A DNA stretch of 64,000 bases from Sphingomonas sp. (GTDB lineage: Bacteria > Pseudomonadota > Alphaproteobacteria > Sphingomonadales > Sphingomonadaceae). The position numbers and the translations under genes were made by a program. This document shows positions 50,616 to 59,956 of the stretch, one piece after another. The stretch's first letter is position 1. Every line of letters starts with the position of its first letter. The stretch is from contig NZ_JAGHZV010000004.1 of assembly GCF_017745215.1 (NCBI RefSeq), positions 100,931-164,930 of the forward strand, written 5' to 3'. Under the pieces are notes generated by a model. The model saw only the letters and a program-made list of their open reading frames with translations, was not told the DNA's origin and searched no databases.

Positions 50616-51815
50616 TTAGAGCCGGAAGTGGATGCCGCGCCGGTGCAACGGCCAGATCAGGAGCGTGATCAGGGCGAGGATCGCGAACGCGCAAGCCAGC
50701 GAGGCGAGCTGGGGATCGGGCACGATGCCCAGCGCGACGCCATCGCCCCAGGCCTGCGGCGTCGCCGGCTTCCCGCCGAGGTGAAGCAACGGCATCCCGC
50801 CAATGACGCCGAGCACGATCGACAGGGTGAAGCCCAGGATCGCATTGCCGCCGAGGATGCGCAGCGGCGCCGACAGCCGCTCGGCAAGGCTGCTCCCCAG
50901 CGCCAGCGCGAAGGCCGCGAGCAACAACGCCGAAAAGCCGCTGCTCAGCAAGGCGAAGCTGCTCGTCCAGATCCGCTTGTTGATCGCGAACAGCGGATCG
51001 AACGCCAGCCCCGCGGCGAACAGCACCGCACCGGCGATCGCGATCCGCACGGGCGCCCGCGCTGGCGCTCGCCGCCATTCCAGCGCCGCCAGCACGCCGA
51101 ACAACAAATTGGCGGTGGCCGGGAGCGTCGAGAGCAGCCCTTCCGGGTCATAGACCGGCGGTCCACCGGGCGTCGCCCAGCCCAGCCACCAGAGATGCGG
51201 CGGCGTGAAGATCGCGCGATCGACATAGCCGGCGAGATTGCCGGCGGGATCCAGCCGCCCGGCGCCGAACCCCGGCACCGGCACCAGCATCATCAGGCCC
51301 CAATAGAGCAGCAGCGCCACGGCGATGGCGATCGAGATCGCGATCGGGTTCACGCGCGAGCGGCCATCGGCATCGCGCAGCGCGGTCGCCACGATCAGCG
51401 CGACGCCGAGCAGGTAGCAGAGCGCGATCCGCTGCAGGATCCCCGGAATCCGCACCGTGTCGGGGACGCTCGCCTGCGGCATCCACAGGCTGCGCCCGAA
51501 TTCCATGAGCGCGTTGAGCACGAGCCCGAGCAGGACGAGCGCGATCACGCGTCGCGCGACGCGGATCCAGAGCGCCTTGCGCGCGTCCGCCCGATCGAGC
51601 GGACGCGGGAAGGACAGCCCGAGCGCAAGCCCCACGCTGAACAGGAACGTGGGGAACACCATGTCCGTCAGCGTCCAGCCGTTCCACTCGGCATGGCGAA
51701 GCGGCGCATAGGATGCGTTCCAGTCGCCCGGGCTGGTGACGATGATCATCCCGGCGACGGCGGCGCCGCGCAGGGCGTCGAGCGCATTCCAGCGTTCGGT
51801 GCCGGTCTCAGCCAT
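50616..51815 (-). CDS. HGSNAT-like membrane acyltransferase (DUF5009/NagX type)
   Basis: 399 aa with 10 or 11 hydrophobic segments. The N-terminal signature RWNALDALRGAAVAGMIIVTSPGDWNASYAPLRHAEWNGWTLTDMVFPTFLFSVGLALGLSF is the hallmark of the family (usual NPG is SPG here). Further conserved blocks are RIPGILQRIALCYLLG and YDPEGLLSTLPATANLLFGVLAA. Human HGSNAT transfers acetyl groups from cytosolic acetyl-CoA across the membrane to glucosamine. Bacterial NagX-type homologues are linked to amino-sugar use or cell-surface acylation. The substrate here is unknown. GGGGGAGG precedes the ATG. Confidence 0.85.
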   Translation of the reverse strand: MAETGTERWNALDALRGAAVAGMIIVTSPGDWNASYAPLRHAEWNGWTLTDMVFPTFLFSVGLALGLSFPRPLDRADARKALWIRVARRVIALVLLGLVLNALMEFGRSLWMPQASVPDTVRIPGILQRIALCYLLGVALIVATALRDADGRSRVNPIAISIAIAVALLLYWGLMMLVPVPGFGAGRLDPAGNLAGYVDRAIFTPPHLWWLGWATPGGPPVYDPEGLLSTLPATANLLFGVLAALEWRRAPARAPVRIAIAGAVLFAAGLAFDPLFAINKRIWTSSFALLSSGFSALLLAAFALALGSSLAERLSAPLRILGGNAILGFTLSIVLGVIGGMPLLHLGGKPATPQAWGDGVALGIVPDPQLASLACAFAILALITLLIWPLHRRGIHFRL

Positions 51816-51892
51816 GGCCTCCCCCTTTGCCGGAGGATCTGCGCCCCCGGCCCGGATCCGACTATCGCAGGTTTTCGGCGGCCGCCAAGGGC

Positions 51893-52564
51893 CTATAGGT
51901 CGAGCTTCTCGTAATCGGCGGGGGGCGCGATGCCTTCCATCCGCTCGGCGAGCAGCGGGCGGAAGCTCGGGCGGCTCTTCATGCCGATGTACCAGCGCTT
52001 GGCCTGCTCATGGCTCTTCCAGTCGATCCCGCCGAGATAGTCGGCGATCGAGATCTGCGCCGCCGCTGCCAGGTCGGCGAGGCTCATCTGCGGCCCGGCG
52101 AGCCAGGTGCGGTGGTCGAGCAGATAATCGATGTAATCGAGGTGGCTGACCGCCGCCTTCATCGCGGTGCGCAGCGCGGTGCCGTCGGGCGCCTGCTTGT
52201 AGACGATGCGCTTGAGCATCCGCTCGTGGAGCAGCGGCGCGGTGATGTCGCGGAAGAAATGCTCGTCGAACCAGATCATCAGCCGGCGCTGCTCGGCGCG
52301 GTCGGTCGCGGTGCCGTTGAGCATCGGCGACTTGGAGACGGTCTCCTCGAAGAATTCGCAGATCACCGAGGAATCGATCAGCGTCACCCCGCGTTCGGTA
52401 TCGGCCATCACCGGCACCTGGCCGGTGGGATTGAGGTCGACGAACTCGTCGCGCCGCAACCAGGGATATTCCTTCACCGGCTCGTAGCCGACGCCCTTCT
52501 CGGCGAGCAGCAGCCGCACCTTGCGCGAGAAGGGGCAGAGCGGGAATTGATAGAGTTGCCACAT
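51893..52564 (-). CDS. Glutathione S-transferase family protein
   Basis: 223 aa from the ATG at 52562-52564. The N-terminal thioredoxin-like domain has WQLYQFPLCPFSRKVRLLLAEKGVGYEPV, with a CPFS motif like omega/tau-type and beta-etherase GSTs, the cis-Pro in TGQVPVM and DSSVICEFFEE. The C-terminal helical domain includes MSLADLAAAAQISIADYLGG, the conserved N-capping region of GSTs. A glutathione-linked transferase or reductase is expected. The tail IDWKSHEQAKRWYIGMKSRPSFRPLLAERMEGI is typical of a sphingomonad/rhizobial subgroup. Substrate unknown. Divergent from the DUF2007 gene. Confidence 0.9.
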   Translation of the reverse strand: MWQLYQFPLCPFSRKVRLLLAEKGVGYEPVKEYPWLRRDEFVDLNPTGQVPVMADTERGVTLIDSSVICEFFEETVSKSPMLNGTATDRAEQRRLMIWFDEHFFRDITAPLLHERMLKRIVYKQAPDGTALRTAMKAAVSHLDYIDYLLDHRTWLAGPQMSLADLAAAAQISIADYLGGIDWKSHEQAKRWYIGMKSRPSFRPLLAERMEGIAPPADYEKLDL

Positions 52565-52666
52565 GGCCTTCGCTTTAGGCCCGGCCGCGCGGGCGCGTAA
52601 AGCGGGGACGATTGCGCTTGCTCCGGAACGCGCGACAGCGCAGCCTGTGCGACAGGAAGGCCTGCC

Positions 52667-53020
52667 GTGTCGGACGAACCCTTCGAAACCGTGGCGATCG
52701 CCTATCGCGCGCCGCAGATCGCCGTGATGCTCTCGATGTTCGAATGGTACGGCATTCCGGCCTATGCCAAGAATGCCGGGCACAGCGGCGTCGACTGCCC
52801 GATCACGCTCGCGCTGGGCGGCATCCCGATCCTCGTCCACCGCGACCATGCCGACGACGCGCGCGCGCTGCTGATCGAGGCCGCCGAGCGCATCGAGCAG
52901 GAGCCAGCCGCGCCCCAGCCGCTCGCCTATCGGTTGACCAAGCTGCTCGCGATCCCGGCGCTGATGCTCCTCTCCTTCATCCCCCCGCCGCGGCTGAGCG
53001 CGACGATCGTCGGGCGCTGA
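52667..53020 (+). CDS. DUF2007-like putative signal-transducing protein
   Basis: 117 aa. Start is the GTG at 52667 with AGGAAGG 7 nt upstream. The first 70 residues (FETVAIAYRAPQIAVMLSMFEWYGIPAYAKNAGHSGVDCPITLALGGIPILVHRDHADDARALL) match the DUF2007 fold, related to PII-like signalling proteins: a strand-helix-strand with the A.-.....L...GI.a...n pattern. The rest is an Ala/Pro linker and one hydrophobic segment (LLAIPALMLLSFIPPP) that may anchor it to the membrane. Function is unknown. Confidence 0.8.
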   Translation: MSDEPFETVAIAYRAPQIAVMLSMFEWYGIPAYAKNAGHSGVDCPITLALGGIPILVHRDHADDARALLIEAAERIEQEPAAPQPLAYRLTKLLAIPALMLLSFIPPPRLSATIVGR

Positions 53021-53098
53021 GCGTGCGGTTCGCCAAGCGAGCACCGCGCCGCCGGTCGCGGAGCCGGGCTTGCGCGCGAGGACGCGGCGTGGAACTGT

Positions 53099-53356
53099 TT
53101 GCGGTGCGGGGCGGGCGCGCCTTTTCCGATCGCGGTGCTTCCGCCGATCGGAAGCCGCCGGCACCACCAGGGCTTGACCGCGGAGGACGTCCGCGAGCCG
53201 ATCCTGGCGGGCGTACAGGACGCCTGCGCCGATCTCGCTTCGAACTTCCACGTTACGGCCGCCGAGATCATCGAGAACGACACGCCGCAACCGTCCGTCT
53301 ATCGGCTGCTCGCGCGCAACATCGTGCTCTACGCGGCGGGAAGGATGGGCGACTGA
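53099..53356 (+). CDS. Uncertain small ORF
   Basis: 85 codons from a TTG, or shorter from the GTG at 53135; neither has a good ribosome-binding site. The second half (LTAEDVREPILAGVQDACADLASNFHVTAAEIIENDTPQPSVYRLLARNIVLYAAGRMGD) has the balanced composition of a real alpha-helical protein, while the first 25 residues look like shadow sequence. It could be a decayed or truncated gene. The 357-bp interval 53021-53377 holds nothing else I can support. Confidence 0.3.
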   Translation: MRCGAGAPFPIAVLPPIGSRRHHQGLTAEDVREPILAGVQDACADLASNFHVTAAEIIENDTPQPSVYRLLARNIVLYAAGRMGD

Positions 53357-53377
53357 CGCGGCGGAGATAGCGTTCCG

Positions 53378-56300
53378 CTACTCCGCGGCGACCATCTCCA
53401 CGTCCTCCACAGCGTCCTCGGCCAGCGGGTGCGGCAGCCGGGTCAGCATCTCCCTGGGCACGACTTGCCAGAAGCTCCCCACCACGCGGTCCCATTCGTC
53501 GAGCAGGCCCTGGGCGTAGCGGCTGTCGGTCGCTTCGGCGTGCGCCTCGACCAGGCCGCGGAGCACGCCTTCCCAATGCGCCGAGGCGAGGCGCTGCCAG
53601 GTGATGTTCTCGGGATTGGCGCGGCGCTCGAAGCTCGCGTCGGGATCGTAGACGAAGGCCATGCCGCCGGTCATGCCCGCGCCGAAATTGGCGCCGACCT
53701 TGCCCAGCACCACCGCGACGCCGCCCGTCATATACTCGCAGCCGTTCGCGCCGCAGCCTTCGACCACGACCTGCGCGCCCGAGTTGCGCACCGCGAAGCG
53801 CTCGCCCGCCTGGCCGGCGGCGAACAGCCGGCCCGACGTCGCGCCGTAGAGAACGGTGTTGCCGACGATCGTGTTGTTCCAGCTCTCGAGCGGCGAGCTC
53901 ACCATCGGGCGGACGATGATGATCCCGCCCGACAGGCCCTTGCCGACATAGTCGTTCGAATCGCCGAACACTTCGAGGGTGATGCCCTTGCACAGGAATG
54001 CGCCGAGCGACTGGCCGGCCGTGCCGCGCAGGCGGACATGGACATGCCCGTCGGCGAGCGCCGACATGCCGTAGAGCCGCGTGACTTCGCTCGACAGCCG
54101 CGTCCCCACCGCGCGATCGGTGTTGCGCACCGTATAGGTGAGCTGCATCCGCTCGCGCCGCGAGAAGACCGGGGCGGCGTCCTTGATCATCTGCGCATCG
54201 AGGCTGTCGGGTACTTCGTTGCGCCAGGTGCCGAGGCTGAAGCGGCGGTTGGCGTCGTCGGCGTCGACCTTGGCGAGCACTGGGTTCAGGTCGAGGTCGT
54301 CGAGATGCTCGGCGCCGCGGCTGACCTGCTTCAGCAGCTCGGTGCGGCCGATCACCTCGTCGAGGCTCTTGCAGCCGAGCCGCGCCAGGATCTCGCGGAC
54401 TTCCTCGGCGATGAAGGTCATCAGGTTGATCACCTTCTCGGGCGTGCCGACGAACTTGGCGCGCAGCCGCTCGTCCTGCGTGCAGACGCCCACGGGACAG
54501 GTGTTCGAATGGCATTGCCGCACCATGATGCAGCCCATCGCGACGAGGCTGAGCGTGCCGATGCCGAACTCCTCGGCGCCGAGGATCGCGGCGATGACGA
54601 TGTCGCGCCCGGTCTTGAGCCCGCCGTCGGTGCGCAGCACCACCCGGCCGCGCAGGCCATTGAGCGTGAGCGTCTGGTTGACCTCGGAAAGGCCCATCTC
54701 CCACGGCGTGCCGGCGTATTTCACCGAGGTGACCGGCGAGGCGCCGGTGCCGCCGACGTGGCCGGCGACGAGGATCACGTCGGCGTGCGCCTTGGCGACA
54801 CCCGCCGCGACGGTGCCGATGCCGGCGGACGAGACGAGCTTCACGCAGACGCGGGCGCGCGGGTTGATCTGCTTCAGATCGTAGATGAGCTGCGCCAGGT
54901 CCTCGATCGAATAGATGTCGTGGTGCGGCGGCGGACTGATCAGCGTCACCCCCGGCGTCGCATGGCGGAGCTTGGCGATGAACTCGGTGACCTTGAAGCC
55001 GGGCAGCTGCCCGCCCTCGCCGGGCTTGGCACCCTGCGCGACCTTGATCTCGATCTCCTCGCAGGCGTTGAGATATTCGGCCGTGACGCCGAACCGGCCC
55101 GAAGCGATCTGCTTGATCACCGAGTTGGCGTTGTCGCCGTTTTCATAGGGCGTGTAGCGCGACTTGTCCTCGCCGCCTTCGCCCGACACCGCCTTGGCGC
55201 CGATGCGGTTCATCGCGATCGCCAGTGTCTCGTGCGCCTCGGGCGAGAGCGCGCCGAGCGACATGCCCGGCGTCACGAAGCGCTTGCGGATCTCGGTGAT
55301 CGGCGTGACCTGGTCGATCGAGATGCCGTGCTCGGGGAAGTTGAACTCGAGCAGGTCGCGCAGATAGACCGGCGGCATGTCGCGCACGCCGCGCGAGAAT
55401 TGCAGATAGGTCGAATAGCTGTCGTTCGAGACCGAAGTCTGGAGCAGGTGCATCAGCTGCGCCGAATAGGCGTGCGTCTCGCCGCCGTTGCGCTGGCGGT
55501 AATAGCCGCCGATCGGCAGCGCGACGATGCCGGGGGTGAAGGCGGCGTCGTGCCGCATCCGCGCCGACAGATGGAGCGAGGCATAGCCTTCACCCGAGAT
55601 CTTCGCGGGCATGCCGGGGAAGAGGTCGTTGACCAGCGCGCGGCTCAAGCCCACCGCTTCGAAGTTGTAGCCGCCGCGGTACGACGAGATCACCGCGATG
55701 CCCATCTTCGACAGGATCTTGAGCAGCCCTTCGTCGATCGCCTTGCGGTGGCGCGCGAGGCATTGCTCGATCGTGAGGTCGCCGAAGAGGCCGCGGCCGT
55801 GGCGGTCGGCGATCGAGGCTTCGGCGAGATAGGCGTTCACCGTCGTCGCGCCGACGCCGATCAGCACCGCATAATAATGGGTGTCGAGGCATTCGGCGGT
55901 GCGGATGTTGACGCTCGCGAAGCTCCGCAAGCCCCGGCGGACGAGGTGCGTGTGCACCGCCGCCGCGGCGAGCACGCCGGCGATCGCCATCCGGTCGGGC
56001 CCGATGGCCTCGTCGGTGAGGAACAGCTCGGTGCAGCCCGCGCGCACCGCCTGCTCGGCCTGGTTGCGAATGCGGCGGATCGCGTCGCGCAGCCCTTCGG
56101 GATCGTCGCCGACTTCGAAGGTGCAGTCGATCTCGGCCGCCTGGCTGCCGAAATGGCGCTTCAGCCGCTCCCAGTCGCTGCACGTCAGCACCGGGCTCTC
56201 GAGCACGAGCACCTTGCCCGGCGCGCCCTCGGTATCGAGGATGTTGGCGAGATTGCCGAAACGCGTGCGCAGCGTCATCACCTGCCGCTCGCGCAGGGAG

Positions 56301-57916
56301 TCGATCGGCGGGTTGGTGACCTGGCTGAAGTTCTGGCGGAAGAACTGGCTGATCAGCCGCGGCTTGTCCGAGATGACCGCAAGCGGCGTGTCGTCGCCCA
56401 TCGAGCCGACCGCTTCCTTGGCGGTCTCGACCATGGGTGCCAGCACCAGCTCCATGTCCTCGAGCGTCTGCCCGGCCGCGACCTGGCGGCGGGTGAGCTC
56501 GGCGCGGTCGTAGCGCTGGACTTCGACTGCCTTGGGGCCGGCCTTGGGCAGCTTGTCGATCGTCAGGAACTCGCCGATCTTCGCGGCATAATCGGCCTCG
56601 CCGGCGATCCGGTCCTTGATCGCCTGGTCGTCGTAGAGCGTGCCCTCGTCGAGATCGATCGCGATCATCTGGCCCGGCCCGAGCCGGCCCTTGGCGACGA
56701 TCTCGGTCTCGGGGACCGGCACCATGCCCGACTCCGAGCCGACGATCAGCAACCCGTCGTCGGTGCGCGTGTAGCGAAGCGGGCGCAACGCGTTGCGGTC
56801 CATGCCGGCGACCACCCAGCGGCCGTCAGTCATGGCCAGCGCGGCGGGGCCGTCCCACGGCTCCATCACGCTCGCGAGGTACTTGTACATCGCGAGATGG
56901 TCGGCGGGCGTGTCCTCGTCCGAATAGGCTTCGGGGACGAGCATCAGCTTGGCGGTGGGCGCGTCCCGCCCCGAGCGGCAGATCGCCTCGAACACCGCGT
57001 CGAGCGCGGCGGTGTCGCTCGCGCCGGCCGGGATCACCGGCTTGATGTCCTCCGAATTGTCGCCGAACGCGAGGCTGGCCATCTTGATCTCGTGGCTCAG
57101 CATCCAGTTCTTGTTGCCGCGGATCGTGTTGATCTCGCCGTTGTGCGCGAGGCAGCGGAACGGCTGCGCCAGCCACCATTGCGGGAAGGTGTTGGTCGAA
57201 TAGCGCTGGTGGAAGATCGCGACGCGGCTCTCGAACCGCTCGTCCTGGAGATCCGGGTAGAAGACCGAGAGCGACTCCGCGAGGAACAGCCCCTTGTAGA
57301 TGATCGAGCGGCACGACAGCGAGCAGATGTAGAAGCCGCTGATCTGCGCTTCGATCACGCGCTTCTCGATCCGGCGACGGACGAGGTAGAGTTCCTTCTC
57401 GAACTCGGCGGCGCCCTTTGCGCCCGGAAGCGGCCCGGCGATCATCACCTGCTCGATCTCGGGACGCGTCGCCTGCGCCTTCTGGCCGATCACGCGGATG
57501 TCGACCGGCACCTGGCGCCAGCCGTAGATGGTGTAGCCCGCCTCGATCAGCTCGCTCTCGACGATCGTGCGGCACGCTTCCTGCGCCCCCAAGTCGGTGC
57601 GCGGCAGGAAGATCATCCCCACGGCGAGCCGGTTGGGCATCACGCGATGCCCGCCCGCGGCGATCGCATCGTCGAAGAACCTGACCGGCAGGTCGACATG
57701 GATGCCGGCACCGTCGCCGGTCTTGCCATCGGCATCGACGGCGCCGCGGTGCCACACCGCCTTGAGCGCGTCGATCGCCGACTGGACGACGCGGCGGCTC
57801 GCCTTGCCGTCGGTCGCGGCGACGAGGCCGACGCCGCAGGCATCGCCTTCGAACTCGGGGCGGTACATGCCCTCGCGGGCAAGGCGTTCGCGCTGGGCTT
57901 CAAGCGAGTCGGTCAT
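53378..57916 (-). CDS. gltB: Glutamate synthase (NADPH) large subunit
   Basis: 1512 aa from the ATG at 57914-57916; a short propeptide precedes the N-terminal nucleophile Cys27 in EFEGDACGVGLVA. Domain order: class II glutamine amidotransferase (about 27-430, AIFHQRYSTNTFPQWWLAQPFRCLAHNGEINT), central domain, FMN-binding synthase domain (GSISGEGGEDKSRY-type motif AVSGEGGEDKSRYTPY, VKLVSSAGIGTVAAGVAKAHADVILVAGHVGGTGASP), the 3Fe-4S cluster with C-x5-C-x4-C in GCIMVRQCHSNTCPVGVCTQ, and the C-terminal GXGXG beta-helix. It forms glutamate from 2-oxoglutarate and glutamine with GltD. It is the last gene of a five-gene unit. Confidence 0.97.
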   Translation of the reverse strand: MTDSLEAQRERLAREGMYRPEFEGDACGVGLVAATDGKASRRVVQSAIDALKAVWHRGAVDADGKTGDGAGIHVDLPVRFFDDAIAAGGHRVMPNRLAVGMIFLPRTDLGAQEACRTIVESELIEAGYTIYGWRQVPVDIRVIGQKAQATRPEIEQVMIAGPLPGAKGAAEFEKELYLVRRRIEKRVIEAQISGFYICSLSCRSIIYKGLFLAESLSVFYPDLQDERFESRVAIFHQRYSTNTFPQWWLAQPFRCLAHNGEINTIRGNKNWMLSHEIKMASLAFGDNSEDIKPVIPAGASDTAALDAVFEAICRSGRDAPTAKLMLVPEAYSDEDTPADHLAMYKYLASVMEPWDGPAALAMTDGRWVVAGMDRNALRPLRYTRTDDGLLIVGSESGMVPVPETEIVAKGRLGPGQMIAIDLDEGTLYDDQAIKDRIAGEADYAAKIGEFLTIDKLPKAGPKAVEVQRYDRAELTRRQVAAGQTLEDMELVLAPMVETAKEAVGSMGDDTPLAVISDKPRLISQFFRQNFSQVTNPPIDSLRERQVMTLRTRFGNLANILDTEGAPGKVLVLESPVLTCSDWERLKRHFGSQAAEIDCTFEVGDDPEGLRDAIRRIRNQAEQAVRAGCTELFLTDEAIGPDRMAIAGVLAAAAVHTHLVRRGLRSFASVNIRTAECLDTHYYAVLIGVGATTVNAYLAEASIADRHGRGLFGDLTIEQCLARHRKAIDEGLLKILSKMGIAVISSYRGGYNFEAVGLSRALVNDLFPGMPAKISGEGYASLHLSARMRHDAAFTPGIVALPIGGYYRQRNGGETHAYSAQLMHLLQTSVSNDSYSTYLQFSRGVRDMPPVYLRDLLEFNFPEHGISIDQVTPITEIRKRFVTPGMSLGALSPEAHETLAIAMNRIGAKAVSGEGGEDKSRYTPYENGDNANSVIKQIASGRFGVTAEYLNACEEIEIKVAQGAKPGEGGQLPGFKVTEFIAKLRHATPGVTLISPPPHHDIYSIEDLAQLIYDLKQINPRARVCVKLVSSAGIGTVAAGVAKAHADVILVAGHVGGTGASPVTSVKYAGTPWEMGLSEVNQTLTLNGLRGRVVLRTDGGLKTGRDIVIAAILGAEEFGIGTLSLVAMGCIMVRQCHSNTCPVGVCTQDERLRAKFVGTPEKVINLMTFIAEEVREILARLGCKSLDEVIGRTELLKQVSRGAEHLDDLDLNPVLAKVDADDANRRFSLGTWRNEVPDSLDAQMIKDAAPVFSRRERMQLTYTVRNTDRAVGTRLSSEVTRLYGMSALADGHVHVRLRGTAGQSLGAFLCKGITLEVFGDSNDYVGKGLSGGIIIVRPMVSSPLESWNNTIVGNTVLYGATSGRLFAAGQAGERFAVRNSGAQVVVEGCGANGCEYMTGGVAVVLGKVGANFGAGMTGGMAFVYDPDASFERRANPENITWQRLASAHWEGVLRGLVEAHAEATDSRYAQGLLDEWDRVVGSFWQVVPREMLTRLPHPLAEDAVEDVEMVAAE

Positions 57917-57941
57917 CAGTCGGTCTTCCGGAGACGGAGGG

Positions 57942-58706
57942 TCATTCGGTCTTGGGATCGTCGAGGTTCTCGACCTTGACGCCCAGCAGCCCGGCAAGCT
58001 TCTTGCGATCCTCGGGGCTCAGATCCTGGATGCGGCGCGGCGGCGGCAGCGAGGCCTGCTCCTCCTGCACGTCCTTCATGATCTCGGGCATCTTCTTCAT
58101 GAGCTCGGGGACGAGCGCCTGGCTCTCCTTCATCACTTCCGGGTCCATGAACATCAGCATCGAGCGATCGGCGTAGAGCGCCCCCGTCGGCGTGTTGAAG
58201 AAGGCCAGCAGCTCGTTCAGCTGGTCCAGGGTGAAATTATGGGCATAGGCACGCGCAAGCGCTTCCTGGATGCGTGGCTCGAACTCGCCCATCAGCTCGG
58301 CGACGAGCTTGAACACACTCGACGTGCCGAGCTTCATCCGATCGCGCCAGTGCGGATCGTAGATGCTCATCGCCTCGCCGATCTTGGCGTCGCCCAGGTC
58401 CTTGACGTCGTCCTGCGAGAGGCCCGCGATCTGTGAGAGGGTGCTGATCGGCATCTCGGCGAAGCTGTCGGCCATGCCGTCCATCATCTTGCCGAAGCCG
58501 TCGCCGAACATCCGCTTGTAGCTGCCGAGCGGGAAGACCTTGACCGCGATCTGGCGTGCGACGGCGAGCTTCGCCGGATCCGCGACCGGCGCGGCGGCAG
58601 GCGCAGGCGTCGGCGCGAGCGTCGTCTGGGCCAGTGCCGAAGCGGGGCTGAGCGCGAGCACCGCAGCGCCGGCAAGGACGAAACCAACGCGAAAAGCAAG
58701 CTTCAT
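57942..58706 (-). CDS. DUF2059 secreted protein (third of three)
   Basis: 254 aa from the ATG at 58704-58706, overlapping the stop of the preceding gene (ATGA). Signal peptide MKLAFRVGFVLAGAAVLALSPASALA, a Pro/Ala linker, then a helical DUF2059 region: LAVARQIAVKVFPLGSYKRMFGDGFGKMMDGMADSF and the family core RAYAHNFTLDQLNELLAFFNTPTGALYADRSMLMFMDPEVM. The C-terminal tail is charged. Function unknown; periplasmic. The gltB start lies 25 nt downstream. It is the most typical DUF2059 member of the three. Confidence 0.85.
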   Translation of the reverse strand: MKLAFRVGFVLAGAAVLALSPASALAQTTLAPTPAPAAAPVADPAKLAVARQIAVKVFPLGSYKRMFGDGFGKMMDGMADSFAEMPISTLSQIAGLSQDDVKDLGDAKIGEAMSIYDPHWRDRMKLGTSSVFKLVAELMGEFEPRIQEALARAYAHNFTLDQLNELLAFFNTPTGALYADRSMLMFMDPEVMKESQALVPELMKKMPEIMKDVQEEQASLPPPRRIQDLSPEDRKKLAGLLGVKVENLDDPKTE

Positions 58707-59254
58707 GGCCGGACTCCCGTCTTGGCGAGCGCCTCGTCGAGCTCGGCGTCGCACGCCTGCTCGGCGGCCATGACGTCCTCGATCACATGCGCCGTGGCAT
58801 AGGCCTTCATTGCCTCGGCGAACTTCTCGAGCGGATAGCGCGCCATCAGCGCCTTGGCTTCGGCGCTCTCGCCGTCGAGCGCGGAGAGCCGCGCGAAATC
58901 GGGCGAGGTGTAGAAGGCGATCAGCGACTGGAGCTGCTCGTCGCTGAGCGAGCGCGCGATGGCGAGCATCATCGCCGGGAGCATCGCGTCGCGCTTCTCG
59001 TCCGAACAGGCAATGCGGCGTGCGAAGGCCGCGCGCACGGCGTCGGCCTTGCCGGGGTTGGCCTTGACGAGATCGGCCTGACGCTGGGCCTGGCCCTCAT
59101 CGAGCCGAGTCGGCTCGGCCGCCTCGTCCGATGCAGGCAGCACCGAGACAAAGCGCCTGGCCAGCGCCTCGTGATCCTCGGGGCCCGCAGCGACCGAAGT
59201 GCCGGCGAGACAAAACAGTACCGCGGCGCCGATCAAGGACTTGCCCAGACTCAT
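58703..59254 (-). CDS. DUF2059-like secreted protein (second of three)
   Basis: 183 aa, overlapping both neighbours by 4 nt (ATGA at each end). Signal peptide MSLGKSLIGAAVLFCLAGTSVAA. Helical domain with the DUF2059-like core AIARSLSDEQLQSLIAFYTSPDFARLSAL followed by PLEKFAEAMKAYATAHVIEDV. Two Cys (RRIACSDEKRD and EQACDAELDE) could form a disulfide. The assignment to the family rests on the SDEQLQSLIAFYTSPxF motif and position. Periplasmic, function unknown. Confidence 0.8.
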   Translation of the reverse strand: MSLGKSLIGAAVLFCLAGTSVAAGPEDHEALARRFVSVLPASDEAAEPTRLDEGQAQRQADLVKANPGKADAVRAAFARRIACSDEKRDAMLPAMMLAIARSLSDEQLQSLIAFYTSPDFARLSALDGESAEAKALMARYPLEKFAEAMKAYATAHVIEDVMAAEQACDAELDEALAKTGVRP

Positions 59255-59955
59255 GCCTTCCCCCGCTTCTCGTCGGCCAGGAACTTCTCGGTCGCCTTGC
59301 GCGCGACGCGGCGCATCCTCGCCTCATTCTTAGCGACCAGCGCGAGCGCCCAGGCCTTGCTCGCCTCGGCGATCCGCGGGTTGATCGACTTCATCTTGGT
59401 CGAGGCGCTGCTCGCGCCGAACTTGAGCATCACCGGATAATCGTCGGCGCCGAGGCTCTGCATCACCGCCCTGGTCGCCGCGGCGCTGCGATCGGCTTCG
59501 CCGGAGCCGGCATTGTCGCCGATCGACTTGAGCGCGGCGCCATAGACCTTCTGCCCGGTCGGGCTCGCGAAGAAGTCGCCGGCATCGACGATCTCCTGCG
59601 GCGAAAGCTCGGCCGCGAGGATCACGCGGATCCGCGTGCGCAGCTCGGGCAGCGCCTTGCGCGTGACCCTGGCGACTTCGGGCCGCAGCGCATCGGCGAC
59701 GCGGTCGCGCAAGCCAGGGTGCCGGGCGAAGAGCGACGAAGTATCGTCCCCGCCCTTCTCGACCTGGCGATCGAAGGCAAGGATCGCGATCTCGGTCATC
59801 CGGTCGTCGGGCACCAATGCCGCGACCAGCGCGTCGAGCGGCCTGTCCGCCACCGCGACGGCGACGGGCAGCGGCGGCGCCGCCACGGCGGGAGCCGTCG
59901 CGAATGCGAGACCCAGCGCTATTGCGCCGGCGAGGGCGTGAGCCTTGTTCGTCAT
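59251..59955 (-). CDS. DUF2059 secreted protein (first of three)
   Basis: 234 aa from the ATG at 59953-59955, one base after the gltD stop. Signal peptide MTNKAHALAGAIALGLAFATAPAVAA. The helical region has the DUF2059 core VILAAELSPQEIVDAGDFFASPTGQKVYGAALKSIGD and a basic C-terminal tail (RMRRVARKATEKFLADEKRGKA). It overlaps the second DUF2059 gene by 4 nt. The reason that three secreted paralogues are translationally coupled to glutamate synthase is unknown. Confidence 0.83.
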   Translation of the reverse strand: MTNKAHALAGAIALGLAFATAPAVAAPPLPVAVAVADRPLDALVAALVPDDRMTEIAILAFDRQVEKGGDDTSSLFARHPGLRDRVADALRPEVARVTRKALPELRTRIRVILAAELSPQEIVDAGDFFASPTGQKVYGAALKSIGDNAGSGEADRSAAATRAVMQSLGADDYPVMLKFGASSASTKMKSINPRIAEASKAWALALVAKNEARMRRVARKATEKFLADEKRGKA

Positions 59956-59956
59956 C

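Noticed and set aside
53429..57979. 1516-codon open frame antisense to gltB
   Set aside because: It mirrors gltB exactly, has shadow-type composition (R/A/D/H-rich, no domains), and such long antisense frames are normal in GC-rich coding DNA.
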